Positions 8,786 through 21,978 are shown, counted from the stretch's first letter. The stretch is DNA of 64,000 bases from Allium sativum (GCA_030737875.1 CM060923.1:489764453-489828452), one strand, 5' to 3'. Made by a program: numbers and translations. Notes: generated by a model from the letters alone, not told the origin.

Positions 8786-10390
8786 GCTTTCTCAGTTCTT
8801 CAACGCTTTACATCTCGACTTTATGTTGCCTAGTTCACAAAGTGGGCTAACAACTATACACTTGCAGTTGATTCAGGGTTCATGCCAAATCGAGATACTA
8901 TCTCCATTAACTATAGATTTGTTAAAAAATTGTCTTCTTGATCTTCATATACGAAGCATCGATTTCCATGTTGATGATGCGTTGTTGATGATAGCCATGC
9001 TACATAAATTTTTTCCATTGCAATACCTGCTATACATACAAGTTTTCCACAAATTATTCTTTGTTAAGAAATTACATACCAGCTTTATAGATGTTCCCTT
9101 CTTGAGGTTTGAAAATTCTTTAGTCTTATTCCTCCTTCTTCTTTAGATTTACATAAAATATGCCAGGCAACCTTATGACTTCCACCGTCCCAAAGAAAAT
9201 CAGCATACAGAGCCTATATTTTGTCCAAGATATACTCTGGTACTTGGTAGACAAATAACCAGTAAAGAACCATTGAAGTAGTCACTGAAAGAATTAGTTC
9301 ATCCCTCTCTGCAAAACACTGTAGCTTAAGTTGCCATCTAAGCTATTTATCTTGCACCTTTTGAATTAATGACTGACAATCACTATAGTGAAGTTTGTTC
9401 GAAGATAATGGAACACCTAAGTATTTAATGGGAAAATTTCCAATTTTAAAACCAAAAACTGATTGAATTTGTTGAGAGTTATTTGTTGTTTTGCTGAAAT
9501 AGAGTTTAGTTTTGGAAGTGTTTGCTGATAACCCTGCATAGTACCTCAATTTTGTAAAAGTTATTTGTAGCGCATTAGCATAAGTAGTGGTAGATTTACC
9601 AAACACAATTAAGTAATTAGCATAGAGAAGGTGAGTTATAGTTGGTGTAATCTTATACGCTGGCAAGAGCTCCATGTTGTGTATGGTTTCATTCATTAAA
9701 TATGTGAAATACCCCATGGCTATAGCGAATAAATAAGGTGATAATGGATCTCCTTGGCGTATTACCCTAATAGAAGTTATGAAACCCTTCGGTATGCCTT
9801 GTATCATTACTGAAAATGTAGGAGTTGATATGCATTTGTCTATAACATTGATGAAATGGACGGGGAACCCCATGAGATGCATGATGTGGCAGATAAGTAC
9901 ATGGTTGATGAAGTCATAAGCCTTTTTAAGACCCACCTTCAAATTTAGCCATGCCTAATTTGTTGTAGTCATATAGCAACTGATGAGCCAATAAGATTTT
10001 GTCTCCAATATACCTGACTGAAATGAAAGCACACTGGTTTTGGAAGTAGGTTAGAAAATGTTTAAACATGTTGCATAGCACTTTGAAATACATATTACAG
10101 TTGGAGAAGGGTCGGTATTGTGTAATTAAAGCGGGTTTATCAAATTTGGGTACAAATGTGATGAAAGTGTGGTTCACCCCTTGGTAATTTTTCTAAGTCG
10201 AACATTTTTGTAATTGCAGCTAGTAGATCAAGCTTGACGTCTCCCAAGTTTAGTTTAAAAAACTTGGCGTTAAAACCATCCGATCCGAAACTTGAGTCAT
10301 CATGTATTGAAAATACTGCAGATCTTCCTTCCTCCAATATTACTTCACGTAAGAGTAATTGTTGACCTTGTGTATTAATTGTGTAGGCTG
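8786..10390 (-). pseudogene. LINE (non-LTR) reverse transcriptase fragment
   Basis: Read on the minus strand from 10390 leftwards, three frames together give an L1-type plant RT. The pieces are ILEEGRSAVFSIHDDS with SDGFNAKFFK, then ITQYRPFSNCN and YIGDKILLAHQLL, then KKAYDFINHV, IRQGDPLSPYLFAIAM and KIGNFPIKYLGVPLSSNKL. The catalytic YADD box reads LLYANYLIVFG, so it is destroyed. Beyond 9343 the translation continues with FCREG, CADFLWDGGSHKVAWHIL, SSTWKSMLRI and ISIWHEP, the usual post-RT region of plant LINEs, with stops. Neither end is intact: the left is cut by element A and the right by LTR1 of family E at 10391. Confidence 0.85.
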
Positions 10391-11290
10391 TGTAACAACC
10401 CTAAATTTTGGGACTAATTTAGAATTTTTTAATTAATTTTAATATATTTTAAATATTTAAAATGGTTTATTTTGAAAATTAATGACTTAAAAATTATTTA
10501 AAACGAAGTTACAACGTATATTTAAAATTTAATTAAAATGAACTCATAACGTTGTCATAGTTTGAAAATTTGGTTTGAACTTTAAATGATTGTATATAAT
10601 TCAAAATAAGTGGATTTCAATTGAATAAAAACGTTAGGATCTATTTAATTATATCTTTCTAACAAATATAAGAAATTAAGATTTCACGTTAAAAATTGTA
10701 AGTTATGTCCAAATTAAAATATAAAATAGTCGCTATGGAATTTATTAACATTTTAACATTATTTAAGCCCTTAAAAATAGCCATTTTGCAAATAACCTCT
10801 GTTTTTGATGAAACCAATTTTTTTGAATCCAGAATGTTAAATTATTGTCAGGTTTAAAATTCAAGTCAATTGGAATTCATATGTAAGCGTGGTAAATATA
10901 AACATGGGTTCAATATTAGTTGTAAATTTAGTAGGCTAGAAATAAGGCCATTTTTCAAACGGTGTCCAAATTTGACGAAATCAAGTTTATTAGAACCGTA
11001 TTTGCAAAACATAGCCAGATTTCAAATTTCATAATTTTTTAAGCTAATACATGGTCATGGTAAATTAAAACGTATGTTTAAATTTAATATTTAACGTTTT
11101 ATTTTAATTTTGATAAAAATAGAAAAAATGATCGAATCGGCTTACGAAACATATAACATTTTGTCCCGAATGAGGGTATTTGTCTAGGCGCGAAAGTCGT
11201 TGGGGTTTGTTTGGAGTTTGGAATATTAAACAGGTAAAGCTGGAATTTAATATTATTAAAATAAATAATATATATATATATATATATAAT
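10391..11290 (+). repeat. LTR1 of family E, left segment
   Basis: It begins TGTAACAACCC and matches the starts of LTR2 (51402) and LTR3 (63104) for about 900 bases. This includes the TTTGGAGTTTG and GGAATTTAATATTATTAAA blocks that precede an AT microsatellite. Homology stops at that microsatellite (about 11265-11290) and resumes at 45579. The first five flanking bases on the left are GGCTG. Confidence 0.75.
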
Positions 11291-13008
11291 AAGATTGTTG
11301 TGGTTTAACGGAAAAGATAAACAAAGACAAAGAAGGGCTTGGATTTAAAGATAACATATATACGGCTATTAACAAAGCACCTCATCAAAGTTTAACGGTG
11401 TACATTTTTCTCTCGTCCACTTCCATCATTCCACAATAACCTTCCTCTGCCGAATCCACTTCTCTTAGAATGTGCTAATTTCTCAACCAACCCCATGATA
11501 AACTACCTATTACAATTCCTATTCTCATCTCAGATATGGTCATGTCTTCATCTATTTTTTCTCTGATGAATATATAGTTTGCCGATTTTCAAGCAGAATT
11601 GAGTTTTGAGTCATTTGGATGAAGATATCTCAAAAGGGGAATTTATCGCTTCTACCGAGGTTAGCCTAATCGTAAATTTACTTACTACCAAATTTTAATT
11701 TTATCACGAGTCAGTCCATTTATTTGATTTCCACCCAGTTTTGATCTGATTTGGTTTAGAAATATGTACATTCCTTTTTAGTTTCTTCCACTTCGTCAGA
11801 AGCTTCTATATAGCGAGTCTTCCAATTTTGTTTCTTTTTTATTTAATGTATTTTCTTATTCCATGCGAATCTTCCATGGTTTCTTATGTTTTTGTTCTAC
11901 TGACATTCCCGAGATTGGCTCGAATAATGCAAAAAAGTTTTTTTATTTTAATCTTCCCCAGATTTCATGTAGGTGGTTTCCATTCTACCCAACAGATGAT
12001 CTCTATTTCATCAATTTCTCTATTAGATCCAATTTCTTATGTTCCATGTCGCAGTAAGATCTTTTATCTCTCTACTTCTTCGATTAAATGAGCCTGTGCT
12101 TTATTTTGTTTCTTACTTCGATTCAGATTAATTTTCTTCAATCATAGATTGAATTGATTTATTTATCATGTTTGGGATGGTTCTTTTGTGTTTTTCAATC
12201 ATAGATTAATACGAACAACGTACACCTACCCCGATTAACTCCGATGATGAGTTCATTACTGCACTGATTGAATTGGCAAAGAAAGTACCGATGACCTCTA
12301 TCAGTTGATCATTGTAGTTTACCGTCCATATGTAGTTTTCTTTTTTATGTTCTTTTCTTTCTTTTAATTTTTTTTTTACTGTCTTTTGTTACTTTAGGAT
12401 GCATGAACTATTCAACATTTCCTCTATGTCAAATCTTTTATGCATAGTATTTATGTTTCAAAGCCTATATTTTGTCAGTCTTTGCTCAATAATTTGTCAC
12501 CTTATTGTTTGGTTCAACATATTTAGTTACTTTAGCTTTACATGTATTTCAGTAGCGTATCTTTTGTCAACTTTCCAGGTTTTCTCCAAAATCTAATTAG
12601 CATTCGTTATGTATATGCTGTGCATTTTTGTTGATGGTGATTCTTTCTGCTCTCTAAATATTTAATATACCACTTGAAAATATACTCATTATAATAATGT
12701 TTTGCAGCTGAGAAATATCTATATTGGTATTACTATATAAATTTATTCTCTATGCATAGTGATAGATGATCCTTCCAAGTTTGTGAACTAAAATTGTGTT
12801 AATTTTCTGTGTGCCAAAACAGATATGTAATAGAGAGTGCCCTCATGTAAAATGACTTGCAAATTTATATCCACCTTTTGTTTTGCCAACCTTTAATCAT
12901 TTATGTCCTTCTGATTAAAAAGAAGAAGAAAAACACAGTAGTTTAAACATACACAATAGGTTAATGCAATATATAGGGTGGTGGGTATAATCAAGATCCA
13001 AGACGTTT
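11291..13008. other. Unassigned insert, left part (probable Helitron body)
   Basis: The segment interrupts LTR1 of family E. It is AT-rich, and the ORFs are short (87 residues at most) and unlike known proteins. A short exon-like stretch at about 12240-12300 translates as DEFITALIELAKK but ends at a stop and is not assignable. I could not find a clear 5' TC terminus for a Helitron. It ends with CGTTT (13004-13008), the TSD of element B. Confidence 0.35.
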
Positions 13009-15761
13009 TATAACGACCCGTATCTTCTACGATATATAATTAACTTATTTAATTATATAAATAGTGATTCAGAATTCAAATGGTCGTTTAATTAAATAAG
13101 CATGAATATTTAATTAAAATATTAATTAAATATTATATTTAATTCTGAAATAATCAGAATTAGTGAATTGACGATATTGTGTGAACTGGACAATTTAAAA
13201 TATATATATATATATTCAGTTTAGAGTTGAATTATATTAACGAATATATTATATAAACGACAGTCGAACGTATAATTATATTATAATTATAATCGAGCTC
13301 GAAATGGCGTGGCAGTTCGCGATTTGGCGATTTGAACTTCAACTGAATGCACAAGATTCGTTTTAAATCGGATTTCTGTGAAACAAGAAACGTACGGAGC
13401 TGGTGAAGTATATATTTCTAGTGAAAGAGAAAAATCGGGATTTCGTAGGGTAGATTTTTAGTTATGTCCAAATTAAATATTCAAAAAAACAGTGGTATAT
13501 TCGTTCGTGGCCATAACGGTTATATAAAAATATTAGAATATCGGATTCGAATTTGAACAAGGTTCTTTTGAGACAACGATAATTTAATTTTTAGAATACT
13601 GTAATTTTTAATTTATTAAATAAGTAACTTTTTATTGGGAGTATTTTGCACCCTATATCAATATTCTGGGGTTTCACAATATGGGTTAACCTACCGATAT
13701 TATTATATTTCTGGAGTCGGGACACCTCTCTCGTCACGATGGTGTTTTTATCTCTGTCAATAGCAGTTCGTACATGAACATAATTGTGTACATTGGGGTA
13801 CATAACTTTACAAAATAAAACGGTAAAAAGAAGGCCACGATACTCTTTCTTTCCAGCCACCAAGTCTTTGTGTCCTCAAAACCCACGACGTGGAGCTCCC
13901 ATAATTCACAAAAAAAATCCTTGGCAACGAAGACAACACCTCCTTTTACTTAACTTCGAAGTATGTTACCGTATGTATACACACACACACACACACACAC
14001 GAGACCCCTCAGTCTCTAGTTTATTCTGGAAACCCATTTAACTACTCGCCATTTCTCTGGTATAAAACTGAAGACCCAAAACGTGAGGAACTCGAGTTGG
14101 ATAAGAACAGGGGAAGGTTGTGTCTGGGAGTTTCGAAATATCATGGTAGTGCTCACGGTTGTAGGAGATTGGAATGCCATGGGATGGAAAAATGGAGATG
14201 TTGTTGTGTGTTCTTTGTTTTGGAAAATTTCGAAAGGAGAATCCATTTACTGAAGCAGGCAAACCATGGCTATGCGATGGGATCTAGTGGGGTACGGGGT
14301 GCTGTGTCAAATGGGAAAGGGGTGTGTGTTGAGTATTTTGTGTGAAGAAGAGTGATGGTTCATAGGAAGATGGGGCATGGTTTCAACGCGTGAAGTAAGG
14401 TGGGTACGTAGGTGCAGAAGTAAGGGTGTACATGAGTAAAGAAGTAGAGCTTACGTATGGGTCTTTTTTGGAGTGGCTTGGTGTTTTGTGCGGTTTTGTT
14501 GAGTAGCAGCTCACGATGGGAAAGGGAGTTGGACGTGTTGCAATGGTGTGTACGAGCTTCGAGAACTTAGGCTGGTAAGCAAAGCTCGCGAAGAAGTTCG
14601 AATGGGTGTGAGCGCGAGATGAAGGGGTGGGGGAATGAGGACTTTGGCATGAAGTGTGCTAATGCCGACTGTTTTGGGACGTTGGGTAGAGGACGAGGTG
14701 AACGGAAGGTGATCCCAACCAGGAACTCACGTTTGGAAATGATGAAGAAGTAATACTGGTTCCACGCGGGTCTGGACTTTGAAAGAGTGAATAAGCCAAC
14801 TTAATATGGTAAAGCCCAATTTAAAGAAATAAATTCATGTTTAAGTTAAATTAAGTAACATATAAAATTGTTAATATCGTAACTTGTTCATACTTTATCA
14901 GTTTTGCGAACGGTCAGATCCGTTGGGACCGTATGGACGGTGACTACACACTTGAACTGACTAGGAGCGAATCAAAGCTTATTACAATTTATTGTAAAAT
15001 AAATTGTCTGTCCGAATCAAATCAAGCGATGGTTATCGTTATTAACGATGATCGTCCAATGTGAGTAAATCTCACTAACTCTGAATAGTTTATATTTTCA
15101 GGTTGTATTTTTAGAACTGTTAAAAATTTTCTGATTGACAGTGTGTTGACTGTTTGATTGAACTACTAGTCAGTTAGTGGAAATTATATATATATATATA
15201 TATAAACAGTTAAATCTATATATATTGATTCTATTAACAGAATATTTCATATTGAACTGAAAGTGATGTTGATTATATTGTGTAACATCTGTGAATGCAG
15301 GGAAACAGGTTGGAGGGACCCAACTGGGTTCTCAACATTTATTTTACTGTTTTTCATATACTGTAATATATGATGTGATATAAAATATGTGGTTGTTTAT
15401 GTGTGTTTGAACGATATCGATCATGGTCACTTGGCATTTTAAATACCGTGAAAAATACTGGAATGTTGTAAAAGAGATTTTCAAATGTTATGTTGAAAAG
15501 AAATATTTATAAAATCAAAAGATTTTATAAAAAGAAATATTTATTTGTTAAATAAATATTTGTGAAAGGGAATTAAAAGGAAATTGTTTGTAAAACAAAT
15601 ATAAAGGAAATTATTTGAAAAACAAGGATAAGGGAAGATATTTGTAAACCAAATAGAAAGATGAATATTTGTAAAACATTTACAAATAAAATAGAAAGAG
15701 AAATATTTGTAAACCATTTACAATTAGAATCGAGAATGAATTTATTTATTTGGTAAATAAA
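13009..15761 (+). repeat. 5' LTR of B, segment before nested element C
   Basis: It aligns with 30985-33735 of the 3' LTR almost throughout, including the AATTCTGA/TCAGAATT hairpin near the start. An (AC)n tract at 13979-14001 is absent from the 3' copy. The segment is interrupted at the hairpin arm ATAAA (15757-15761) by insertion of C. ORFs inside it have no protein-family features. Confidence 0.85.
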
Positions 15762-18700
15762 TGTGACACCCCGTATGTTGAATAACTTGTTATAATATAA
15801 ATCAGGGCAGAATTAAATTTTAAGATCTGAATCAGGGGAAACGGGTTATGCCATTGCGTTCGTCTCGGAAAAATACGTGAAATAGAGTCCGAGTTTTTGT
15901 AAATCGGAGTCCGTATGACCAAGTTATAGCCCAACGAAGTTTTCAGAAAATTCAAGTTTAAAAACAGTTTAAAACTAAAGCCAAATTCTAAATTCAACAC
16001 ACATGGGGAAGGTGGGAAAAATCCCGCGCAGGCCATGTTGACAGGGGTGTCGACTGCCCAGTCGACACCGACCCATCCCATGTCGACTGCCCAGTCGACA
16101 CGGGTGTCGACCTGGGTACTCGACCAGGTTGGCCTGGGTGCAGTCTGAAGGGGTTTGGGCTGTGTTTAGGGGCTTGTGACAAAATCTGACGACTCTAACC
16201 TAAATTAGGGTAAATCTAAGGGCCTAAACTACATCCTAAATCTATAAATACACCCTAAGACTACCCTAATCCATACTAAAAATAGTACAACGTCGTCATG
16301 CCGTCAAAATGCAATTAGAAGGAGCCTCCATCAAATTTTAGAAGAAGATAGCTTCTCAATTCAACTTCTAATCAACTCTAGCAACTTACTCTTCTTCATA
16401 GGAGTGCTAATCAATAAGTTGTGAGTTTCTATGCCTTTAGCAAGCAATTGCTAAACTAATTATGATAGGATGTAATGAGGTTATGGTTATGAATGTGGAT
16501 CAATGCAAGTTATGTTATCATATGCTATGTGCTCATGATGTTAGTTATGCAACTTTTATGCTATATGCTAGTTATGCAAGTTTTATGCGATATGTTCATG
16601 ATGCTAGTTATGCAAATCACTATGATAAACATTGATCCATTATGACACCATGTTATGCAAGTTTGGTGTTTGATTATATGCAAGTTCATATATGATATGT
16701 TATGCAAGTTTGGTGTTTGATTATATACAAGTTCATATATGACATGTTATGCAAGTTTGGTGTTTGATTATATGCAAGTAACATGTGCAAGTTTACACCT
16801 TTGTATGATATGCATACATATGCAAGTTTACACCTTTGTATGTCATGCATATATATGCATGTTAACCCCTTTTTATGATATGAAGTAACATATGCAAGTT
16901 CATCCCTTTTTAGACCTATGACATGTATGCAAGTTTATCCCTTTATGATAGGTCTATGACATGAACATCTATGCAAGTTACCCTCTTTATGACATATGTG
17001 ATTCATGCAAGTTTGGGTTGGTTATTTATGCTAGTTGGGTTTGATGCTATGGTCATATATGCAAGTTGACACCTTTAAAACCCATGTTGATGCTAATGTT
17101 ATGCAAAGTGGAACCCATTGTATTTGTGATGATTCTTCCCTTTTAAGTATGTCATGTTAGCGTATTACGTGGGGAACGGTGGGGTTAATATTCATGTTAA
17201 CAAAATTGTAGTGAAATTGGTATGATGTTGCATACCATAAGTGGATGGACATAATTGAGTCAATTATGTACATCATTAAATTGGAATTAATTAGGGAAAA
17301 TTAATTCAAAATATGGGGGTGATTAATTAGGTGTAATTAATCGACTAAGACACGAGGTTGGACCCTTTTGTAGCATAAGACTGCCAGGACCCGACCGACA
17401 AATCCAGCGGCTACAAATGATTGGCCCAATGTGAGAGGTCTTAGGCATAAACTAAATACGTGACAAGTGTAAAGACACGAGGTTAGACTCTGTTATGGCG
17501 TAAGGCTGCCCGGACCCGACTGGCAAATCCAGCTGCCATAAAAGACAGTCTAATGTGAGAGGTCTTTACAAAGGTTACGGTCTTAATCAATTAAGAAACA
17601 CTTAACCAGATAAGCATGTAGTGGGGCATGAGGGGTTAAGTGGGTGCCTTGGGTAGCATGTGGAAATCAAGTAAGTGCCTTGGGTGGCATGTGGAAATCT
17701 AGTGGGTTGCCTTGGGTGGCAATAGAAAATACGATTAGAATACTTAACCAAAGTGGAAACATGTAATTAAACATGATTAAAGGGTTAAGTGGGATACACT
17801 AGAGGGACCAAGCTTAGGTGGGTAGCTTGTGGCGGCCCATTTCAACCAGTAACCCATATGTATCTTTGTGGGCTCGACCCATGTCGAGGACGGGACACGC
17901 GTACTAGGCTTGACTATAAGAGGCCAAAACGGGTTAGTGGTGGCAACGCAAGTCCAACGGGTTTCATATGCGTGTGTGGACCCGGGCTGGTAGGTAAGAC
18001 GTTGTTGCATCATGTAGGTATAAGCCGTGCACCATTGGTTGTATCGGGTTGCCACTTTGGGGAGTGATACACCCCACTGTAGGGCCAGCACGGGTATCTA
18101 CGTTAGGGAGCCGATCGCTTGGGGAGTAGTGGGTACACCTAGTGGAGATAGGGGCTGACGGCACCTATGTGGTCAGCTAGGGGTACACGAAACTACTAGT
18201 TAAATTTTCTAAGTCCTTGGGTGGGATCAACCTTTAAGTAGGAATGACTGGTGTGGTGCAGTTTAGTAATTATCATTGGGTGGGTAGATGCGTCTTTACC
18301 GTTATCTTCGTTCTTCTTATGTCTAGTTGGCTGCTTAGTGTAGTCATTTATCCCCAGTCGTTACCGTACCAAGTTTATATCATACCCTAATTACTTTAAT
18401 GATTGTATTGTTAAAGTTGTAGGACTCGCTTAGACTTATGTCTGACCCCGTTGTTTCTATCTTTTTCCCAACCCTCAGGTTCTCAGAGTAGGCCTAGCAC
18501 TAGTGGGCTTTGATCAGATTGCTTTATCTAGGTTTTGGAGCTTGGACCGTCGATGTAAAGCTCAGCTTATCTTTTCTATTATGGCTATTAGTTATGTAGT
18601 GGGATTATGTACTTATGTTTTTATCCGGATGGATATTTAGTACTAGACTCTTGTTTTATGGTTTTGTAACCAAACATGTTTACCTTCTGCTGCAATGAAA

Positions 18701-18832
18701 TGATGTTTTAGTTAACAAGTATTATTTATATCTGTCTTGTTGTAATTTTTCTGTTCTATATTCACTTAAAATACTCCACCGAAGTTAAGGCATTCCCTTA
18801 GTGAGTGACCTTAGCGGGTGTGGGGTGTTACA
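15762..18832 (+). repeat. 5' LTR of element C
   Basis: It runs from TGTGACACCCC to GGTGTTACA, 3071 bp. It contains a doublet of hairpins at 16046-16100 built on GTCGAC, and about fourteen spaced copies of ATGCAAGTT between 16500 and 17070. It also holds a duplicated ~120-bp module beginning ACACGAGGTT (about 17350 and 17473) and three ~35-bp copies of GTGCCTTGGGTGGCA (17645-17730). A TATAAATACACC stretch at 16242-16253 is a plausible TATA box. ORFs such as 17777-18091 are not genes. Confidence 0.92.
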
Positions 18833-18834
18833 CG

Positions 18835-18846
18835 TGGTATCAGAGC
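18835..18846 (+). promoter_or_regulatory. Primer binding site, element C
   Basis: TGGTATCAGAGC, the usual complement of the initiator tRNA-Met 3' end in plant retrotransposons, begins two bases after the LTR. Confidence 0.9.
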
Positions 18847-19027
18847 TGAAGGTTACCAGAACAGATAAAACTTTTAGAAAAACAATTTTTCTAAAAACAT
18901 TTTTGGAGTATTTTCAAAAAAACATGTCTTTTGAGAGAAATTTTTTTGAAAGAAAAGTATAATCCCTAATAGCCATATCTTTATCTTTCGAATTCTCCGT
19001 TTTGAATCTTTCCTTTTTCGTTTCAGC

Positions 19028-20131
19028 ATGGCTGAAGATCTTAACTTTCCAGAGGGTGTAGCGATACCAGTATGGTATAGGAGATTGATGGAGGCTAGGG
19101 CCGCCGCTGCGGGTCCAGCAAATGTTCCTCCACCACCAGTTGCACCCGATCTTTCTCCCCCTCCTCCTCCTCGCGCGGATACTTTTGCTAAGACTTGCAA
19201 GGAATTTAAGGCTATGGGAGGGAAACCTTTTCAAGGATCAGAAACTTTTGTGGAAGCTAGGGATTGGCTTAAGGAAACGGAAGAGTTAATAGACATCTTT
19301 GAGATGGAAGAAGGAAAGAAAGTCAAGTTAGCTGCTTGGTTAGTGAAGGGAGAGGCCTCGTTCTGGTGGGAGGTCACTAATGGAGAGCGCACTGTTGACT
19401 CTTGGGCGGATTTCAGACAAAGGTTTGTGGCAAAGTTTCTCTCAAGGGCAGAAGAAAATCTGTATATGGAAAGGTTCTTGACTCTAAAGCAAGGAAACCT
19501 ATCAGTGAAAGAATATGTCAACAAGTTTAATCATTTGGCAAGGTTTGGCATAGATATGGTGAATACACCGGAGAAGAAGGCTCTGAGGTTCGTTAAAGGC
19601 TTGAATGAACCGATGCATGGATTGGCTATGACTCACATCCCTATGGGGGCCACCTTTGAGAAGCTAGTAGACATGGCACTTATGCATGAGGAAGAGAAGG
19701 GTCCCAATGCTAATAAGGCACCAGAGAAGAAAGGAGATCATAAGAGACCTCAACAGCAACAGCAAAACAAGGGTGGGAAAGGCAACGGTGGCAAGGGAAA
19801 GAAGAAGTGCTTCAATTGCAGGACATCATGCCAACTCAGCAAAGAACGTCGGAAAAAGAAGAAGACTGGCTGCTTCCACTGTGGCGAAGCAGGGCATCTA
19901 GTGAAAGACTGCCCTAAGAAGGGCAGAGGACGGGATCTACCTCTGGAGGACAGGTGCAAGCTCTTATGGCACCAGGTCAGGCAAGGGGGCAAGTTCAGGC
20001 TCTCGCGGTTCCACCGATTCAGGAAAGAGGTAGAACTATTTCCGTTGAAAGTTTGGTTTTTCTGTTTGATCATCCTATCCGTACTTTATTCGACTGTGGC
20101 GCATCGCATTCGTTTATCTCATCATCATTAG
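19028..20131 (+). CDS. Gag, element C (frameshifted near its C-terminus)
   Basis: The start at 19028 ([10 protein letters not shown]) follows the PBS by 180 bases. The capsid domain lies at residues about 65-230: [77 protein letters not shown] and [11 protein letters not shown] Lys/Gln-rich linker follows. The first zinc knuckle is scrambled: CFNCR is followed by the wrong frame, while the +1 frame reads HHANSAKN. The second knuckle is intact ([15 protein letters not shown]). At about 19930 the family sequence moves into the pol frame ([10 protein letters not shown]), so residues after that are out of frame. Confidence 0.9.
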   Translation: MAEDLNFPEGVAIPVWYRRLMEARAAAAGPANVPPPPVAPDLSPPPPPRADTFAKTCKEFKAMGGKPFQGSETFVEARDWLKETEELIDIFEMEEGKKVKLAAWLVKGEASFWWEVTNGERTVDSWADFRQRFVAKFLSRAEENLYMERFLTLKQGNLSVKEYVNKFNHLARFGIDMVNTPEKKALRFVKGLNEPMHGLAMTHIPMGATFEKLVDMALMHEEEKGPNANKAPEKKGDHKRPQQQQQNKGGKGNGGKGKKKCFNCRTSCQLSKERRKKKKTGCFHCGEAGHLVKDCPKKGRGRDLPLEDRCKLLWHQVRQGGKFRLSRFHRFRKEVELFPLKVWFFCLIILSVLYSTVAHRIRLSHHH

Positions 20132-21978
20132 TTGAGTCACTGCACTTAGACACCAGTCTAGTAGATGATCCCTTGGTTGTTTCAAACCCAACTGGGGGCT
20201 CCACTTATTTATCCATGATATGTTTGGGTTTTAAGATTTCCATACTTAGCGTTGAGTTTAGATGTGATGCTTTTGTTTTGGGCTTCACGGGCTATGGGTT
20301 AATTTTGAGCATGGACTGGTTATCCAGTAATGGTGCCGTTCTTGATTGCGAAAGGAGAGTTGTTAGGCTCATGACCCGCTTGGGGAACACTCTCGAGATC
20401 TCTTGTAATCCCATGAATTCTGTTATGCTAAGTTATCTTGAATCGCTTGACGCTTCGGTCAAGAGTTTGCGATCTGTTAGAGTGGTCTGGGAATACTCGG
20501 ATGTGTTTGAGGAGGTGAAGGGTTTACCTCCGAAGCGGGAGATCGACTTCCGAATATATCTGGTAGACAATGCTAAGCCAGTATCTTTGCCAGTGCGCCA
20601 CATGGCTCCTCGTGAGAGGAGGGAACTCCATAAGCAAGTAGGGGAGTTTCTTGAGAAGGGGTTCATAAGACGAAGTATATCGAAGTGGGGTGCTCCAGTA
20701 GTTTTTTCCACGAAGGCGGATGGGTCCCTCAGACTTTGTGTAGACTATAGAGAACTCAACAAACTTACAAAGAAGAATAGACACCCATTGCCGAGGATTG
20801 ATGATCTCTTTGATCAGTTGGTTGGCGCCTTAGTGTTTTCGCAGTTGGACTTAGCCACGGGGTTTCATCAGTTGAGAGTGGCTGAGGATAGTATAGAGAA
20901 GACTGCCTTTAGGACTCCGGATGGTTTCTATGAGTGGCTGGTGATGCCCTTTGGTTTGACGAACGCCCCTGCATACTTTGTTGATTTGATGAGTAGGGTG
21001 TTCAGGGAGTACCTTAATAAGTTCGTGGTGGTCTTTGTGGATGACATCTTGGTCTTTTCTAAGAGTGAAGAAGAGCATTCCCTACATCTTAGGGAAGTGT
21101 TGGAGACTCTTCGAGTGCATAGCCTTAAGGCTAAATTCTCTAAATGTCACTTTTGGAGGAAGGAAGTGCGGTTCTTAGGGCACGTGGTCTCTAAGGAAGG
21201 GATAGTTGTGGATCCCGCGAAGGTAGTGTCCATCCAAGATTGGAAGGTTCTGAAGAATGCTACCGAGGTGAGGAGTTTCTTGGGGTTGGCTGGCTACTAT
21301 AGGAAGTTTATCAAGGACTTCGCGAAGATATCAGCCCCATTAACTCGCTTGACGAAGAAGAATCTAGTCTTCACATGGGACGTAGATTATGATGATGCAT
21401 TCCAACGGTTAAAGAGAGCTTTAACCACAGCTCCAGTCTTAGTGTTGCCAGATGGGAGTAAGCCATTTGTTGTTTATACCGATGCTTGTGGGACAGGACT
21501 AGGCGCAGTCTTAATGCAAGAGGGAAGGGTAATAGCCTATGGGGGAAGGCAGTTGAGAGCGCATGAGAAAAATTACCCTGCACATGATCTAGAGTTGGCC
21601 GCTATTGTTTTTGCGCTTAAGACTTGGCGCCATTATCTTCTTGGTGAGAGGTTCGAATTGTTCACTGACCATAAATCATTGAAATATTTGTTTTCTCAAA
21701 AGGATTTGAACTTAAGGAAACAAAGGTGGATGGAGTTCTTAGCATCCTATGATTTCGAGATAGCGTATACCCCTGGCAAGGGTAACGTGGTGGCGTACGC
21801 CTTAAGCAGAAAAAGTTTGTCCTTGAGTCCATTGTTCGTGGAACGACGAAGCTTGGAATTTATCTCGATGTTTGACTTCAGACCTTCCGTTGACTTTGTA
21901 CCCGGTTTGCTAGCATCCTTAGAGGTTAGACCTACTCTTTTGGGACGGATTGGTGAGGCACAGCGGGACGACCCATAG
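19954..21978 (+). CDS. Protease, reverse transcriptase and RNase H, element C
   Basis: The frame opens before the Met at 19954. Protease shows [13 protein letters not shown], with Cys where most relatives have Ser or Thr. The RT is complete: [45 protein letters not shown] and [11 protein letters not shown] with the catalytic Asp pair. The RNase H has [12 protein letters not shown] (Asp), [14 protein letters not shown] (Glu) and [12 protein letters not shown] (Asp). Its last acidic position reads [10 protein letters not shown] where the family has ADALSRK, so Asp is replaced by Tyr. The segment ends at a TAG (21976-21978) in the linker before integrase, where the surrounding sequence continues in frame. 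Confidence 0.95.
   Translation: MQALMAPGQARGQVQALAVPPIQERGRTISVESLVFLFDHPIRTLFDCGASHSFISSSLVESLHLDTSLVDDPLVVSNPTGGSTYLSMICLGFKISILSVEFRCDAFVLGFTGYGLILSMDWLSSNGAVLDCERRVVRLMTRLGNTLEISCNPMNSVMLSYLESLDASVKSLRSVRVVWEYSDVFEEVKGLPPKREIDFRIYLVDNAKPVSLPVRHMAPRERRELHKQVGEFLEKGFIRRSISKWGAPVVFSTKADGSLRLCVDYRELNKLTKKNRHPLPRIDDLFDQLVGALVFSQLDLATGFHQLRVAEDSIEKTAFRTPDGFYEWLVMPFGLTNAPAYFVDLMSRVFREYLNKFVVVFVDDILVFSKSEEEHSLHLREVLETLRVHSLKAKFSKCHFWRKEVRFLGHVVSKEGIVVDPAKVVSIQDWKVLKNATEVRSFLGLAGYYRKFIKDFAKISAPLTRLTKKNLVFTWDVDYDDAFQRLKRALTTAPVLVLPDGSKPFVVYTDACGTGLGAVLMQEGRVIAYGGRQLRAHEKNYPAHDLELAAIVFALKTWRHYLLGERFELFTDHKSLKYLFSQKDLNLRKQRWMEFLASYDFEIAYTPGKGNVVAYALSRKSLSLSPLFVERRSLEFISMFDFRPSVDFVPGLLASLEVRPTLLGRIGEAQRDDP

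Noticed and set aside
8781..9146. 121-codon plus-strand ORF
   Set aside because: It is the reverse of LINE coding sequence; the minus strand translates to recognisable post-RT LINE motifs.
11828..12596. Possible host-gene exons between 11.4 and 13.0 kb
   Set aside because: ORFs are short and hydrophobic by composition, with no consistent splice-linked reading frame or family match.
17777..18091. ORFs on both strands of LTR C, repeated at 25988-26302
   Set aside because: They occur as overlapping ORFs on both strands of a GC-richer LTR block and have no domain; the repetition simply reflects the two LTRs.
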